NCBI GenBank assembly: GCA_000720845.1
Contig: JODU01000017.1
Location: 124,001-188,000 of the forward strand
Origin: Kitasatospora aureofaciens
Lineage (GTDB): Bacteria; Actinomycetota; Actinomycetes; Streptomycetales; Streptomycetaceae
DNA: 64,000 nt
Direction of reading: 5' to 3'
The notes under the pieces were generated by a model, which saw only the letters and a program-made list of their open reading frames with translations, was not told where the DNA came from and ran no database searches. The position numbers were made by a program, and so were the translations under genes. Positions 9,121 to 17,848 of the stretch are shown here, piece by piece; the stretch's first letter is position 1; every line of letters begins with the position of its first letter.

Positions 9121-9948
9121 TCAGCTGCCGCTCGGCGCGGAGGGGGCCTCGGCCGCGGCGTCCTGCTTCGGCTCGGGCGCGGCGGCCTCGGTGGCGGTGT
9201 AGTAGACCGAGGTGCCCTGCTTGGTGCGCTGGGCCTGGTTCTTGGCGACGAGTCCCTCGAGCGTGGTGCGCACGACCGTGGCCTTGACGGTACGTCCGGA
9301 GTGGGCCTCGCCCAGGGCCGTGGTGACCTCGGCGGCGGACCGCGGCTCGCGCTGCCCGGCGAGGTGTTCGCGCACCAGCTCCACCAGGGTCGGCCGGTCG
9401 GCGTCCCGCGCCGCCGCCTTCTTCGCCGCGGGCTTCCCGGCGGTCTTGGTGGCGGGCTTCCCGGCGGTCTTGGCGGCAGACTTGGCGGCCGTCTTGGCGG
9501 GTGCCTTGTCCACCGTCTTGGCGGATGTCTTCGCGGGCGCCTTGTCGGCGGTCTTGGCGGCCGTCCCGGTGGTCGTCGTGGCGGTCGCCCCGGCGGCCTT
9601 CTTCGCCGTCGTCTTCGAGGCCGCCGCGCGCTTGGGCGCGGTGGTGGCCTTCTTGCTCCGCGTCGCCTTGCCGGTGGCCGGCCGCGGGGCGGCACCGCCG
9701 CGCGGTGCCGGCACCGTGGCGGCCTCGGTCGCGGCGGCGGACTGCGGCGGCGAGGTGATGCCGAGGGCCTGCTGCATGTTCACCAGCAGGGCGTGGTCGT
9801 GCTGGAGCGCGGCCAGTTGCTGCTGGAGAGCCGTGATCTCCGCGCTGACACGTTCCTGCTCCTTGACGTTGCGCTCCAGGTCGTCGGTCACCTGGACGCT
9901 GTACTGCGACGCCAGTTCCGTGGCGGACTGCATCGTGCTCTCGGACAT
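9121..9948 (-). CDS. Histone-H1-like DNA-binding regulatory protein
   Basis: The 275-residue protein has three parts. Residues about 20-65 form a coiled coil (ERNVKEQERVSAEITALQQQ). Residues about 90-185 are a Lys/Ala/Thr-rich tail with repeats such as KTADKAPAKTSAKTVDKAPA and KTAGKPATKTAGKPA, the composition of bacterial histone H1-like proteins. Residues about 190-250 look like a winged-helix domain (TLVELVREHLAGQREPRSAAEVTTAL). A DNA-compaction or transcription role is inferred from composition. AAGGAG precedes the ATG at 9948. Confidence 0.8.
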   Translation of the reverse strand: MSESTMQSATELASQYSVQVTDDLERNVKEQERVSAEITALQQQLAALQHDHALLVNMQQALGITSPPQSAAATEAATVPAPRGGAAPRPATGKATRSKKATTAPKRAAASKTTAKKAAGATATTTTGTAAKTADKAPAKTSAKTVDKAPAKTAAKSAAKTAGKPATKTAGKPAAKKAAARDADRPTLVELVREHLAGQREPRSAAEVTTALGEAHSGRTVKATVVRTTLEGLVAKNQAQRTKQGTSVYYTATEAAAPEPKQDAAAEAPSAPSGS

Positions 9949-10027
9949 GTGTGGACTCTCCTTGGTTCGCGGCCGTGAAGGCTGACGCGCAGCCCTCAGT
10001 TGATGCCCTGTTCGCTGCCGAGTCGGT

Positions 10028-10055
10028 ATACCACGTATGGCCACCGTCGTGGTAT
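10028..10055. promoter_or_regulatory. Inverted repeat upstream of the H1-like gene
   Basis: ATACCACG and CGTGGTAT form a perfect 8-base inverted repeat separated by 12 bases, about 80 bases upstream of the H1-like gene start. The arms are A/T-containing, not the G/C-rich type of a terminator, so an operator is more likely. No binding protein can be named. Confidence 0.35.
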
Positions 10056-10102
10056 GTGCCGCCGCAACCCCGTGCAGGTGTTCGGACCGCGGAGCGGGGC
10101 GG

Positions 10103-10441
10103 TCACCCGCCCTCGGGCACCTCCACGACCTTCCCGTGCTCGTCGACGGTATGTGTCTGCCAGTAGGTGTCCCACTTGTCGCCGACGTGTTCCGGGACCT
10201 TGCCCTCGGGGTAGCGGGTGTAACCCTGGGGCGGCTCCTCGCCGTTGGGCACACACGCACTGCCCGTGCCACCGATGCTCAGGACCGGGTACTCACCGCC
10301 GCCGCAGCTGGCCTCCTGAATGGAGCAGCCGGTCAGCACCGCGGCGGCGGCCACACAGGCCAGGACGAGACCGCGGACGGACCGTCCGGTGCGGACGGCG
10401 GACGCGGCCGACGGTCGGTGAAACGGATGGGTGGTAGGCAC
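10103..10441 (-). CDS. Small lipoprotein
   Basis: A 112-residue precursor with a basic N-terminus, a hydrophobic stretch (GLVLACVAAAAVL) and a lipobox LTGC whose Cys would be lipidated and become residue 1 of the mature protein. The mature part is about 75 residues, acidic, with two further cysteines (ASCGGGEYP, GSACVPNGEE) and a YPEGKVPEHVGDKWDTYW segment. The GTG at 10441 is preferred because AGGGAG precedes it and the signal peptide begins there. Function is unknown. It lies upstream of the H1-like gene on the same strand. Confidence 0.75.
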   Translation of the reverse strand: MPTTHPFHRPSAASAVRTGRSVRGLVLACVAAAAVLTGCSIQEASCGGGEYPVLSIGGTGSACVPNGEEPPQGYTRYPEGKVPEHVGDKWDTYWQTHTVDEHGKVVEVPEGG

Positions 10442-10506
10442 GGTTGACTCCCTGGTGGGGGGTGGCTGGTGCGGCAAGCGTCCCCCGGCGGGGGGAAGCG
10501 CCTCAT

Positions 10507-10520
10507 GAGTACGAGTACTC
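10507..10520. promoter_or_regulatory. Perfect dyad GAGTAC-GA-GTACTC
   Basis: A 14-base perfect dyad 66 bases upstream of the lipoprotein start, within the spacer behind the coiled-coil gene. It may be an operator for the lipoprotein gene; the regulator is unknown. Confidence 0.3.
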
Positions 10521-10536
10521 AATCGGACGAGCCGTA

Positions 10537-11490
10537 TTACCTGTCCCGGCCGGCGAGACGGTCCACCCGGCGTGCGCTCGCCCGTGCCTCCCGCTCGGCT
10601 CCCGCGACGGCGTCCGCGGCCGAACGGTCCCGCTCCTCGGCCTCGTGCCGTTCCCGTTCGGCCCGGTCGAGGTCCTCGTGTGCCGCGCGCAGCCGCTCCG
10701 CGGCGGCGGCCACCGTCTCGCGGGCCCGGCCCAGTTCGTCGTCGGCCCGGCGCAGTGACTCCCGCGCGTCGGCCTGCTCGGCGCGTGCGTCCCGCAGGTG
10801 CCCCTCGGCCCGCTCGGCCTCCTGCTCGGCCCGCTCCAGTTCCTCACGCCGTCTGCGGCGCCGCTCGGCGAGTTCGTCCCTCGCCCGGGTGCCGGTGGCG
10901 GTACGGCGGGACTTCGGGCGTACTGCCGCCCCTGGTTCGCTCCGGGCGGGTTCCGCCGGAGCGGTTCCCGAGGGAAAGGCCGAGGGCGGGATCAGGGAGA
11001 CCTCCAGGCGTCCCCCGGCCCATCGCTCGGCCGCCTCCGGGTCCGCGAGGACCGCGCGCAGGGTCGACTCGACCTCCCGCTGCGCCGCCGGGGAGAGCCG
11101 CTGCCCGGTCTCGCCGGCGAGCTGTGCGGCCTGCCGGGAGAGGGCGGCGACGATCCGCCGGCGCTGCGCCGAGAGTTCCTTGAGCCCGGTGGCGTCCAGG
11201 GTGCGGTGTGCCTCGCGCAGTGCCTGCCCCAGCTCCAGGAACCGCCGGGTCTCCTCGGGTCGGGAGCGGGTCAGCAGATTCGCCGCCCAGGCGGCGAGCG
11301 TGGGCCTGCGGGCGGCGTGGATGCGGCGGGCGTCCTCCTTGCGGCCGGCCGTTCTGGCGGCCGCGGCGCGTTCCTCACGACGGGAGACGAAGGCGGAGGG
11401 AGGCGTGGTGTACAGCTCGTCCAGGACCTGCTCGACCGCTTCCGCGTCCTGGCCGCCCGAGTCCCGGCGACGCCCGCCCTTGCGCTGCAT
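10537..11490 (-). CDS. Coiled-coil protein of unknown function
   Basis: A 317-residue highly charged protein. Residues about 20-150 are helical and Arg/Ala-rich (SRREERAAAARTAGRKEDARR, RRPTLAAWAANLLTRSRPEE). From about 200 to the end it is a nearly continuous heptad-type coiled coil dominated by Glu, Arg and Ala (LAERRRRRREELERAEQEA). There is no signal peptide, membrane helix or enzyme motif. Such proteins occur widely in Streptomyces without assigned roles; a scaffold or nucleoid-associated role would be guesswork. Confidence 0.72.
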   Translation of the reverse strand: MQRKGGRRRDSGGQDAEAVEQVLDELYTTPPSAFVSRREERAAAARTAGRKEDARRIHAARRPTLAAWAANLLTRSRPEETRRFLELGQALREAHRTLDATGLKELSAQRRRIVAALSRQAAQLAGETGQRLSPAAQREVESTLRAVLADPEAAERWAGGRLEVSLIPPSAFPSGTAPAEPARSEPGAAVRPKSRRTATGTRARDELAERRRRRREELERAEQEAERAEGHLRDARAEQADARESLRRADDELGRARETVAAAAERLRAAHEDLDRAERERHEAEERDRSAADAVAGAEREARASARRVDRLAGRDR

Positions 11491-11588
11491 GGCCTCCGCC
11501 CTCCGTTCTCCGCCGTCCGTCCATCCGTCACCGTCCGTCCCTCGGCGTCGTTCGTGAGCCGTCGGGGCCGCCCCGGCGCCGGTGTGGC

Positions 11589-12134
11589 CTACTTCGCCAC
11601 CGCCTCCACGTCGTCGTAGACGAGCAGGCCGTCCGACCGCAGCCGCACGCCCGGGGTGGGGGAGTGGGCCGTCAGCCGGCCGTCGTGCATGAGGTGGTCC
11701 GCGGGGGTGTCACGGGCCAGCACGGCGAAGTCGGCGATGAGGCGTCGGTGGCACCGCCACCACACCGACTCGCCGCACATGACCGCGGTGCGCTCGTGCG
11801 CCGCTCGGGCCAGCAACTCGTCCATCGCCTCGACGAACTCCGGCGACCGGGTGTGTCCCGCGTACGCGCGGAAGGACGCGTTGCGCCAGACGACGTCGGG
11901 CGAGTCGGGCGCGGGCTTGCGGAACCCGCCCAGGCGGCGCTCCCACCGGTAGGCGAGGCCCTCCTCGGGCATCCAGCGGGCCAGCCGGTCCCGCAGCAGG
12001 TCGGGGTCGCGGCGGCTGCCGGGGGCGGTCCTGACGTCGACCACGGAGGCGACACCGGCACCGCGCAGCAGTCCGGCCAGCTCCGCGCGGCCCGCGGTGC
12101 CGTGCCCGAACGTGACCAGGTGGGGCTGCGACAT
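11589..12134 (-). CDS. DUF488 family protein
   Basis: About 181 residues with the DUF488 pattern: the opening TFGHGTAGRAELAGLLRGAGV, then VVDVRTAPGSRR, the YRWERRLGGFRKP segment, and the late CGESVWWRCHRRLIADF motif with two cysteines. The biochemical role of the family is not established. The ATG at 12134 begins directly before the conserved domain; an ATG at 12167 would add eleven Gly/Ser-rich residues. The gene stands alone, after the GlxA-type regulator on the same strand. Confidence 0.8.
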   Translation of the reverse strand: MSQPHLVTFGHGTAGRAELAGLLRGAGVASVVDVRTAPGSRRDPDLLRDRLARWMPEEGLAYRWERRLGGFRKPAPDSPDVVWRNASFRAYAGHTRSPEFVEAMDELLARAAHERTAVMCGESVWWRCHRRLIADFAVLARDTPADHLMHDGRLTAHSPTPGVRLRSDGLLVYDDVEAVAK

Positions 12135-12246
12135 GCCGTCGCCGGTTCCCTCGCTGCCTGCGCCCATGCCCTCTGTCTACGGTCACCCGGGCGGCCCCGC
12201 GACCCGAGCGGGGCCCACCCGGGACACGGTGCCGGGCCGCCGGCCG

Positions 12247-13185
12247 TCAGCCGAAGGTGCGCCGGTAGGCGTGCGGGCTGACGCCGGTGGTGCGCTTGAA
12301 GCGGTCGCGGAAGGCCGTCGGCGAGCCGAAGCCGACCTGGGCGGCGATGCGTTCCACCGAGTGCTCCGTCGTCTCCAGCAGATGCTGCGCCTGGCGGACC
12401 CGGGCACGGTGCAGCCACTGGAGCGGGGTGCTGCCGGTCTGCTCGCGGAAGCGGCGGATCAGCGTCCGGGTGCTCATCCCGGCGTGCGCGGCGATGTCGG
12501 CGAGGGAGAGGTCGCGGGCCAGATTCTCGCGCAGCCAGGTCAGCAGGGGTTCGAGGGCGGAACCGCGGGGCACGGGCGGGTAGTCGTGGACGACGAACTG
12601 GGCCTGGCCGCCTTCGCGTTCGAGCGGCATCACCGACAGCCGGGCGGCGTGCGCGGCGACCGCCGAGCCGTAGTCGCGCCGGATCATGTGCAGGCACAGG
12701 TCCAGGCCCGCGGCGGCGCCTGCCGAGGTGAGGATCTGGCCGTTGTCGACGTACAGGACGTCCGGGTCGACGTCGATGCCCGGATGGGTGCCGGCCAGCG
12801 CTTTCGCGGCGATCCAGTGGGTGGTGGCCCGCAGCCCGTCCAGCAGCCCGGTGGCGGCCAGCGGGAAGGTGCCGGAGCAGATGGAGGCGATCCGTGTGCC
12901 GTTCCCGGCGGCCGTGCGCAGCGCGTCGCGGACGGCGGGGGAGAGCGGGTCGGTGGGGGTGGCCGTACCGGGCAGGATGATGGTGTCCGCCTCCCGCAGT
13001 CCGTCCAGTCCCCAGGGCGCGCGCATCGTGAACGCGCCGGCGTCGATCTCGGGGTGCTCGGCACACACCCGGATCCGGTAGCCGGGACGGCCGTCGGGGA
13101 GCCGGGTCCGGGTGAAGACCTCGATCGGGGTGGACAGGTCGAACGGGATCACCCGGTCCAGCGCGAGGACGGCGACGGTGTGCAT
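12247..13185 (-). CDS. GlxA-family AraC-type regulator (DJ-1/PfpI plus HTH)
   Basis: A 312-residue regulator. Residues 1-185 form a DJ-1/PfpI glutamine-amidotransferase-like domain; at the nucleophile elbow the segment IASICSGTFPLAATGL keeps a cysteine. Residues about 205-312 carry two AraC-type helix-turn-helix motifs (SLADIAAHAGMSTRTLIRRFREQ and VERIAAQVGFGSPTAFRDRFKR). It is divergent from the SGNH esterase with an A/T-rich spacer, so that esterase is its most likely target; this is inference. AGGAGG lies upstream of the ATG, at a somewhat long spacing. Confidence 0.93.
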   Translation of the reverse strand: MHTVAVLALDRVIPFDLSTPIEVFTRTRLPDGRPGYRIRVCAEHPEIDAGAFTMRAPWGLDGLREADTIILPGTATPTDPLSPAVRDALRTAAGNGTRIASICSGTFPLAATGLLDGLRATTHWIAAKALAGTHPGIDVDPDVLYVDNGQILTSAGAAAGLDLCLHMIRRDYGSAVAAHAARLSVMPLEREGGQAQFVVHDYPPVPRGSALEPLLTWLRENLARDLSLADIAAHAGMSTRTLIRRFREQTGSTPLQWLHRARVRQAQHLLETTEHSVERIAAQVGFGSPTAFRDRFKRTTGVSPHAYRRTFG

Positions 13186-13302
13186 GGCCGGAACGTACCT
13201 CCTGGTGGGGCGGTGATCGGCAGGGGTGGCGTTTTCCCGTTGGAAGCCGTCACTTCTGCCACGGAAGGCAGAGTAGGGATTCCTGTCACGATAAGCAATT
13301 TG

Positions 13303-13317
13303 CCTAAGAAGATTAGG
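13303..13317. promoter_or_regulatory. CCTAA-N5-TTAGG dyad in A/T-rich divergent promoter region
   Basis: In the spacer between the GlxA-type regulator and the SGNH esterase the local composition becomes unusually A/T-rich (about 13285-13320), and CCTAA and TTAGG form a short perfect inverted repeat. It is the obvious candidate operator/promoter of the esterase. It only loosely resembles an iron-box half site, so no iron regulation is claimed. Confidence 0.35.
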
Positions 13318-13378
13318 TCAGTGCACAATCCATGAAGGGAGAAGCCGCTCACCCAGCCGCACCACCGCCGGAGACGAC

Positions 13379-14554
13379 ATGCGCAGCACGAACGACTGGA
13401 TCACCACGCCCATCACCGCCGACCTCCTGCGGGGCGCCCTCGACCTGGAGCGCACCGAGCGCGGTCTGCTGCCCCACCGGCTGCCCGCCCGAGCCCGTGC
13501 GCAGAACAACGACGGACAGCTGGCCATGGCCGAGTCCCAGCCCTCCGGCGTACGCCTTGCCCTGCGCACCCGCGCCACCGCCCTCGAACTGGACACCCTG
13601 CCCACCAAGCGGGTCTACGCGGGTGTCCCGCCACGCCCGGACGGCGTCTACGACCTGCTCGTCGACGGGCGTCCGGCGGGCCGGGGCAGTGTCGCGGGTG
13701 GCAACGTCCTGACCATCGACATGACCACCGGCACCGCGGGCGTCGAGCCCGGTGAGGTGGGTACCCTCCGCTTCACGGACCTGCCCGAGGGCCGCAAGGA
13801 CATCGAGATCTGGCTGCCGCACAACGAGACCACCGAACTCGTGGCCCTGCGCACCAACGCCCCCGTGGAGCCCGCCCCCGACCCGGGCCGCCGGGTCTGG
13901 CTGCACCACGGCAGCTCGATCAGCCACGGCTCCGACGCCGCGAGCCCCACCACCACGTGGCCCGCTCTCGCCGCCTCCCTCGGTGGCGTCGAGCTGATCA
14001 ACCTGGGCCTGGGCGGCAGCGCGCTGCTCGACCCGTTCACCGCACGGGCCATGCGCGACACCCCCGCCGACCTGATCAGCGTCAAGATCGGCATCAACGT
14101 GGTCAACGCCGACCTCATGCGTTTGCGCGCCTTCGGCCCCGCCGTGCACGGGTTCCTGGACACCGTCCGGGAGGGCCACCCCACCGTCCCCCTGCTGGTC
14201 GTCTCGCCCATCCTGTGCCCCGTCCAGGAGGACACCCCCGGTCCCCTGGCCCCCGACTTCTCCGGCATCGCCGAGGGGCGACTGCGGTTCGTCGCCACGG
14301 GTGACCCGGCGGAACGCGCGAGCGGAAAACTGACCCTGAACGTCATCCGGGACGAGCTGTCCCGGATCGTCGCCCAACGGGCCGCCGACGACGAGGACCT
14401 GTACTACCTCGACGGCCGCGAGCTCTACGGGCAGACCGACGTGGCAGACCTGCCCCTGCCGGACAGCGTCCACCCGGACGCCGCCACCCACCGCCGCATC
14501 GGCGAACGCTTCGCCGAGCTGGCCTTCGCCGACCGGGGCGCCTTCAGCGGCTGA
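13379..14554 (+). CDS. SGNH/GDSL-type esterase with N-terminal jelly-roll domain
   Basis: A 391-residue cytoplasmic-looking protein with no signal peptide. Residues about 50-165 look like a beta-sandwich of the kind that precedes the hydrolase domain in CE2-like enzymes. Residues about 170-385 are the SGNH fold: block I HHGSSISHG with the nucleophile serine at 179 or 180, a block III-like IGINVVN, and block V DSVHPD supplying Asp and His. The likely role is ester or acetyl hydrolysis; the substrate is unknown. GGAG seven bases before the ATG supports the start. It is divergent from the GlxA-type regulator. Confidence 0.85.
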   Translation: MRSTNDWITTPITADLLRGALDLERTERGLLPHRLPARARAQNNDGQLAMAESQPSGVRLALRTRATALELDTLPTKRVYAGVPPRPDGVYDLLVDGRPAGRGSVAGGNVLTIDMTTGTAGVEPGEVGTLRFTDLPEGRKDIEIWLPHNETTELVALRTNAPVEPAPDPGRRVWLHHGSSISHGSDAASPTTTWPALAASLGGVELINLGLGGSALLDPFTARAMRDTPADLISVKIGINVVNADLMRLRAFGPAVHGFLDTVREGHPTVPLLVVSPILCPVQEDTPGPLAPDFSGIAEGRLRFVATGDPAERASGKLTLNVIRDELSRIVAQRAADDEDLYYLDGRELYGQTDVADLPLPDSVHPDAATHRRIGERFAELAFADRGAFSG

Positions 14555-14571
14555 CCGCCATGAGCCCGTGC

Positions 14572-15273
14572 TCAGGACCCGACGACGACCGCGGCGAAGC
14601 GCCTGGCCACCTCGCGCCAGACCGCCTCGGCCGCGGGCTCGTCGCGTTCCGCCCGGCGGGCGAGTTCCACCGGGTCGAGACCCCGGGCCCGAAGCCGGCC
14701 GGCGTCCCACGACCTGACCCGGTCCGCCCCCGCCTCGGGGTGGAACTGCACGCCCCACGCCCGCTCACCGACCCGGAACGCCTGGTACGGACACCGCTCG
14801 CTCGACATGAGCCACGTCGCGCCGGGCGGCAGCGCGGTGACGGCGTCCTGGTGGTGCTCGATCGCCGTCACCCGCTCCGGAAGTCCGCCGAAGAGCGGAT
14901 CGGCACCGGCCTCGGGGCGCAGGGTCAACGGGGTGCTGCCGAACTCCGGTTCACCGTGCTGCCCCCGCACCGTGCCGCCGGCGACCCGGGCGAGGAGCTG
15001 TCCGCCGAGGCAGATCCCGAAGACCGGGGCGCCCCGCTCCACCGCCTCGGCGACCAGGGCCCGGGTGGGGGCGAGCCAGGGAGCGCGCGCGTCGTCGTCG
15101 GGCAGGAAGCCACCGCCGAGCACCAGCACGCCGTCGTGCGCCGTACGCCGGGGGAGTGCCGCACCGGTGTACGCGTGCACCACGTCCAGTGCCACCCCGC
15201 CCGCGGCCAGCCAGTCGCCGAACCGGCCCGCCCCACCGCCCCGATGGTTCTGCACCACCAAGAGCCGCGACAT
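14572..15273 (-). CDS. Class I glutamine amidotransferase-like protein
   Basis: A 233-residue protein with the GATase1 triad: nucleophile Cys88 in FGICLGGQLLA, and the His/Glu pair in GVQFHPEAG. The N-terminal part (LLVVQNHRGGGAGRF) and the GGGFLPDDD segment match stand-alone GMP-synthase-like amidotransferases, which hydrolyse glutamine or gamma-glutamyl compounds; the acceptor is unknown. The start at 15273 begins directly at the first beta strand. An upstream start at 15306 would add eleven charged residues. Confidence 0.88.
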   Translation of the reverse strand: MSRLLVVQNHRGGGAGRFGDWLAAGGVALDVVHAYTGAALPRRTAHDGVLVLGGGFLPDDDARAPWLAPTRALVAEAVERGAPVFGICLGGQLLARVAGGTVRGQHGEPEFGSTPLTLRPEAGADPLFGGLPERVTAIEHHQDAVTALPPGATWLMSSERCPYQAFRVGERAWGVQFHPEAGADRVRSWDAGRLRARGLDPVELARRAERDEPAAEAVWREVARRFAAVVVGS

Positions 15274-15419
15274 CTGCCCACCCCGCTTCGCCTCGTCGCC
15301 GGACACGACCCCGCCGCCCGGGAAGCGGCGGGTCGTCCGCCCACCGTGTCACAGCACCGCCGCTCGACGCACCGGCCCCGGCCGGTGCTCCCGCCCGCCC
15401 CGGTGCGTGACGGGCCGGC

Positions 15420-16541
15420 TCAGCGGCGGGCCAGGTACAGGGACACGGCCTTGTGCAGCACCCTGTTCAGCGGATAGTCCCACTCGCCGAGGTACTCGAC
15501 GGCCTGTCCGCCCGCGCCGACCTTGAACCGGAGCAGTCCCAGCAGGTGGTTGTCCTCGTCCAGGGTGTCGGTGATGCCGCGGAAGTCGTAGACGGCCGCG
15601 CCCAGTTCACGGGCGTCGCACATCATCCGCCACTGCAGGGCGTTGTTGGGCTGCACCTCGCGCCGCCGGCTGGTGGACGCGCCGTAGGAGTACCAGACGT
15701 GTTCGCCGACCGTCAGCATCGTGGCCGCGGCGAGCACCTCCCCGTCGTGGTGGGCGAGGTACAGGCGCATGCGGTCCGGGTCCTCGGCCGTCAGCGCCTG
15801 CCACATCCGCCGGAAGTAGGCGAGGGGCCGCGGCACGAACCGGTCCCGGCGCGCGGTCTCCACGTACAGCTCGTAGAAGGTGGGCAGATCCTCCTCGTCT
15901 CCCCGGACGACCTTGACGCCGGCCTTCTCGGCCTTCTTGATGTTGCGCCGCCACTGCTGGTTGAAGCCGTTCTGCAGCTGCTCCAGCGACCGCCCGGCGA
16001 GCGGTACCTGGCACACGTGGCGCGGCTGGCCCGCGGCGAAGCCGTCCTCGCCGCCCGGCTCGGTGCGCCGCCAGCCCATCCGGCGCAGCCGCTCGGCGAT
16101 GTCGTCCGCCCCGGGCTCGCGCACCGTCGCCTCCACGTCGCCCAGCCGCCGGGTCCCCGGGTCGGCGATCGCCGCCTTGACCGCGTCGGCGCTCCAGCGC
16201 CGTGCCACCACCGGCGGCCCCATCCGCACCGTGAACGCGCCGCGTTCCCTCAGGTGCGCGAGCATCGGCTCCAGCCACCGCTCCAGCCCGTCCGCCGTCC
16301 AGTCGATGACCGGGCCCTCGGGCAGGTAGGCCAGGTACCGCTTCAGCCGCGGCAGCGGCCGCAGGAGCACCAGCCCGGCGCCCACCAGCTCGCCGCCCTC
16401 GTCGAACCATCCCAGGCTCTCCGCCCGCCAGTCCGGCTTCACGTCGCCCCAGGAGGGGACTTGGAGGTGGCTCACGGAAGGCCGGGCCGTGACGAAGCGC
16501 AGATGCTCCTCGCGGGTGATCGGCTTCAGACGACAGCTCAT
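15420..16541 (-). CDS. FemX-like lipid II:glycine glycyltransferase family protein
   Basis: A 373-residue protein with the twin GNAT-fold organisation of the Fem family. The segment QWRRNIKKAEKAGVKV is the characteristic basic stretch, followed by a helical arm, WYSYGAST and NNALQWRMMCDA, then DFRGITD near the end. Fem ligases use glycyl- or other aminoacyl-tRNA to add residues to the peptidoglycan stem peptide; Streptomyces has a single-glycine cross-bridge. This may be a paralogue and not the main FemX. AGAGGGA precedes the ATG. It is divergent from Ku. Confidence 0.87.
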   Translation of the reverse strand: MSCRLKPITREEHLRFVTARPSVSHLQVPSWGDVKPDWRAESLGWFDEGGELVGAGLVLLRPLPRLKRYLAYLPEGPVIDWTADGLERWLEPMLAHLRERGAFTVRMGPPVVARRWSADAVKAAIADPGTRRLGDVEATVREPGADDIAERLRRMGWRRTEPGGEDGFAAGQPRHVCQVPLAGRSLEQLQNGFNQQWRRNIKKAEKAGVKVVRGDEEDLPTFYELYVETARRDRFVPRPLAYFRRMWQALTAEDPDRMRLYLAHHDGEVLAAATMLTVGEHVWYSYGASTSRRREVQPNNALQWRMMCDARELGAAVYDFRGITDTLDEDNHLLGLLRFKVGAGGQAVEYLGEWDYPLNRVLHKAVSLYLARR

Positions 16542-16793
16542 GGGGGTCCCTCTGTTCGGCTTCGATCGACGGTTCGTCCGACGGTGCGGCGGTGCGGCGG
16601 TGCGGCGGGGAGACGGCCGGCCGCGGGCGTGTCCGCCGTCCCGCTCACCTCACAGGGAACAACGACGGCGGCCGATCCGCGCGCTGTCGGCCGGCCGCCC
16701 ACCCGTGTGCCCCGTCCGGCGCGCGGGGCCCCGGGCCGGATGGCAGCGTGGCGGGACCGGGCGGTGCGAGCGGGACGGACGGAGCGGACGGTC

Positions 16794-17834
16794 ATGGCAC
16801 GGGCGATCTGGACAGGGGTCATCACCTTCGGGCTGGTCTCGGTGCCCGTCGGCCTGTTCACGGCCACCGAGGACCACACGGTCCACTTCCACCAGTTGCA
16901 GCGCGGCACCTCGGACCGGATCCGCAACCGGCGGGTCAACGAGCGCACCGGCGAGGAGGTCGACGCCGCCGACATCGTCAAGGGATACGAGGTGGGCGAG
17001 GGCGAGTACGTCGTCGTGGAGCCCGGTGAACTCGACGAGATCGCGCCGGGACGCTCCCGCACCCTCGAGATCACCGACTTCGTGGACCTGGACCGGATCG
17101 AACCGGTCTACTTCGGCCGCACCTACTACCTCGCCCCGCGCGGCAAGGAGTACCTCAAGGTCTACGAACTGCTGCGCACCGCCCTCGCCGAGACGGGCAA
17201 GGCGGGTGTCGCCACCTTCGTCATGCGCAACCGGCAGTACCTGACCGTGCTGCGCGCCGAGGACAGGGTCCTGCTGCTCCAGACGCTGCACTGGGCCGAC
17301 GAGGTCCGCGACCCCGTCGAGGAGCTTCCGGATCTGCCGTCGGACCGGGCCGGCCGGGGCAAGGAACTGGACATGGCGCTGCGTCTCGTCGACGCCCTCA
17401 GCGGCGACTGGGAGCCCGACCGCTACCAGGACACCTATCAGGAGAAGGTCCGCGAGCTGGTCCGGGCGAAGGCCGAGGGCGAGGAGGTCGCCGTTGCCGA
17501 GGAGGCACCCGAGGCCACCAACGTCGTCGACCTGATGGACGTCCTGCGCGGCAGCCTGGAACAGGCGAAGGGCAGGGGCGGCGGCGCGGGCGACAAGAAG
17601 CCGCCCGCCTCGCGGAAGAAGGCCGCCGGGTCACGGGGGAAGGCCGCCGGGGCCCCTCGGCGGAGCGCACCGACGCGGGGCGAGCTGCGGGAGCTGAGCA
17701 AGACGGAGCTCTACCAGCGGGCCACCGAGCAGGACATCCCCGGCCGCTCGAAGATGAGCCGCCAGCAACTCGTCGACGCGCTCAGCGGAAGCGAGAGCCG
17801 CGGTCGCCGGAAGAAGAAGACGACCGCGGCCTGA
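16794..17834 (+). CDS. ku: Ku, non-homologous end-joining protein
   Basis: The 346-residue protein starts MARAIWTGVITFGLVSVPVG, the diagnostic start of bacterial Ku, and has the Ku core (about 1-255) that homodimerises and threads onto DNA ends. Residues about 255-305 are a Lys/Arg/Ala-rich linker. Residues about 305-346 form a small domain (ELSKTELYQRATEQDIPGRSKMSRQQLVDAL) resembling a SAP or Rho-N fold that should bind DNA. Bacterial Ku normally recruits LigD; no ligase, polymerase or nuclease of that type is encoded in the window. It is convergent with the sigma factor gene, 14 bases apart. Confidence 0.97.
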   Translation: MARAIWTGVITFGLVSVPVGLFTATEDHTVHFHQLQRGTSDRIRNRRVNERTGEEVDAADIVKGYEVGEGEYVVVEPGELDEIAPGRSRTLEITDFVDLDRIEPVYFGRTYYLAPRGKEYLKVYELLRTALAETGKAGVATFVMRNRQYLTVLRAEDRVLLLQTLHWADEVRDPVEELPDLPSDRAGRGKELDMALRLVDALSGDWEPDRYQDTYQEKVRELVRAKAEGEEVAVAEEAPEATNVVDLMDVLRGSLEQAKGRGGGAGDKKPPASRKKAAGSRGKAAGAPRRSAPTRGELRELSKTELYQRATEQDIPGRSKMSRQQLVDALSGSESRGRRKKKTTAA

Positions 17835-17848
17835 GGCCGGACCACCGC

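Noticed and set aside
9400..9690. Periodic repeats that might suggest a CRISPR or minisatellite
   Set aside because: The periodicity is codon repeats for Lys/Ala/Thr in the H1-like tail. Repeats are degenerate and there are no unique spacers.
13303..13317. Reading the CCTAA-TTAGG dyad as an iron (DmdR/IdeR) box
   Set aside because: The centre and flanks do not match the 19-base iron-box consensus, and neither neighbour is an iron gene.
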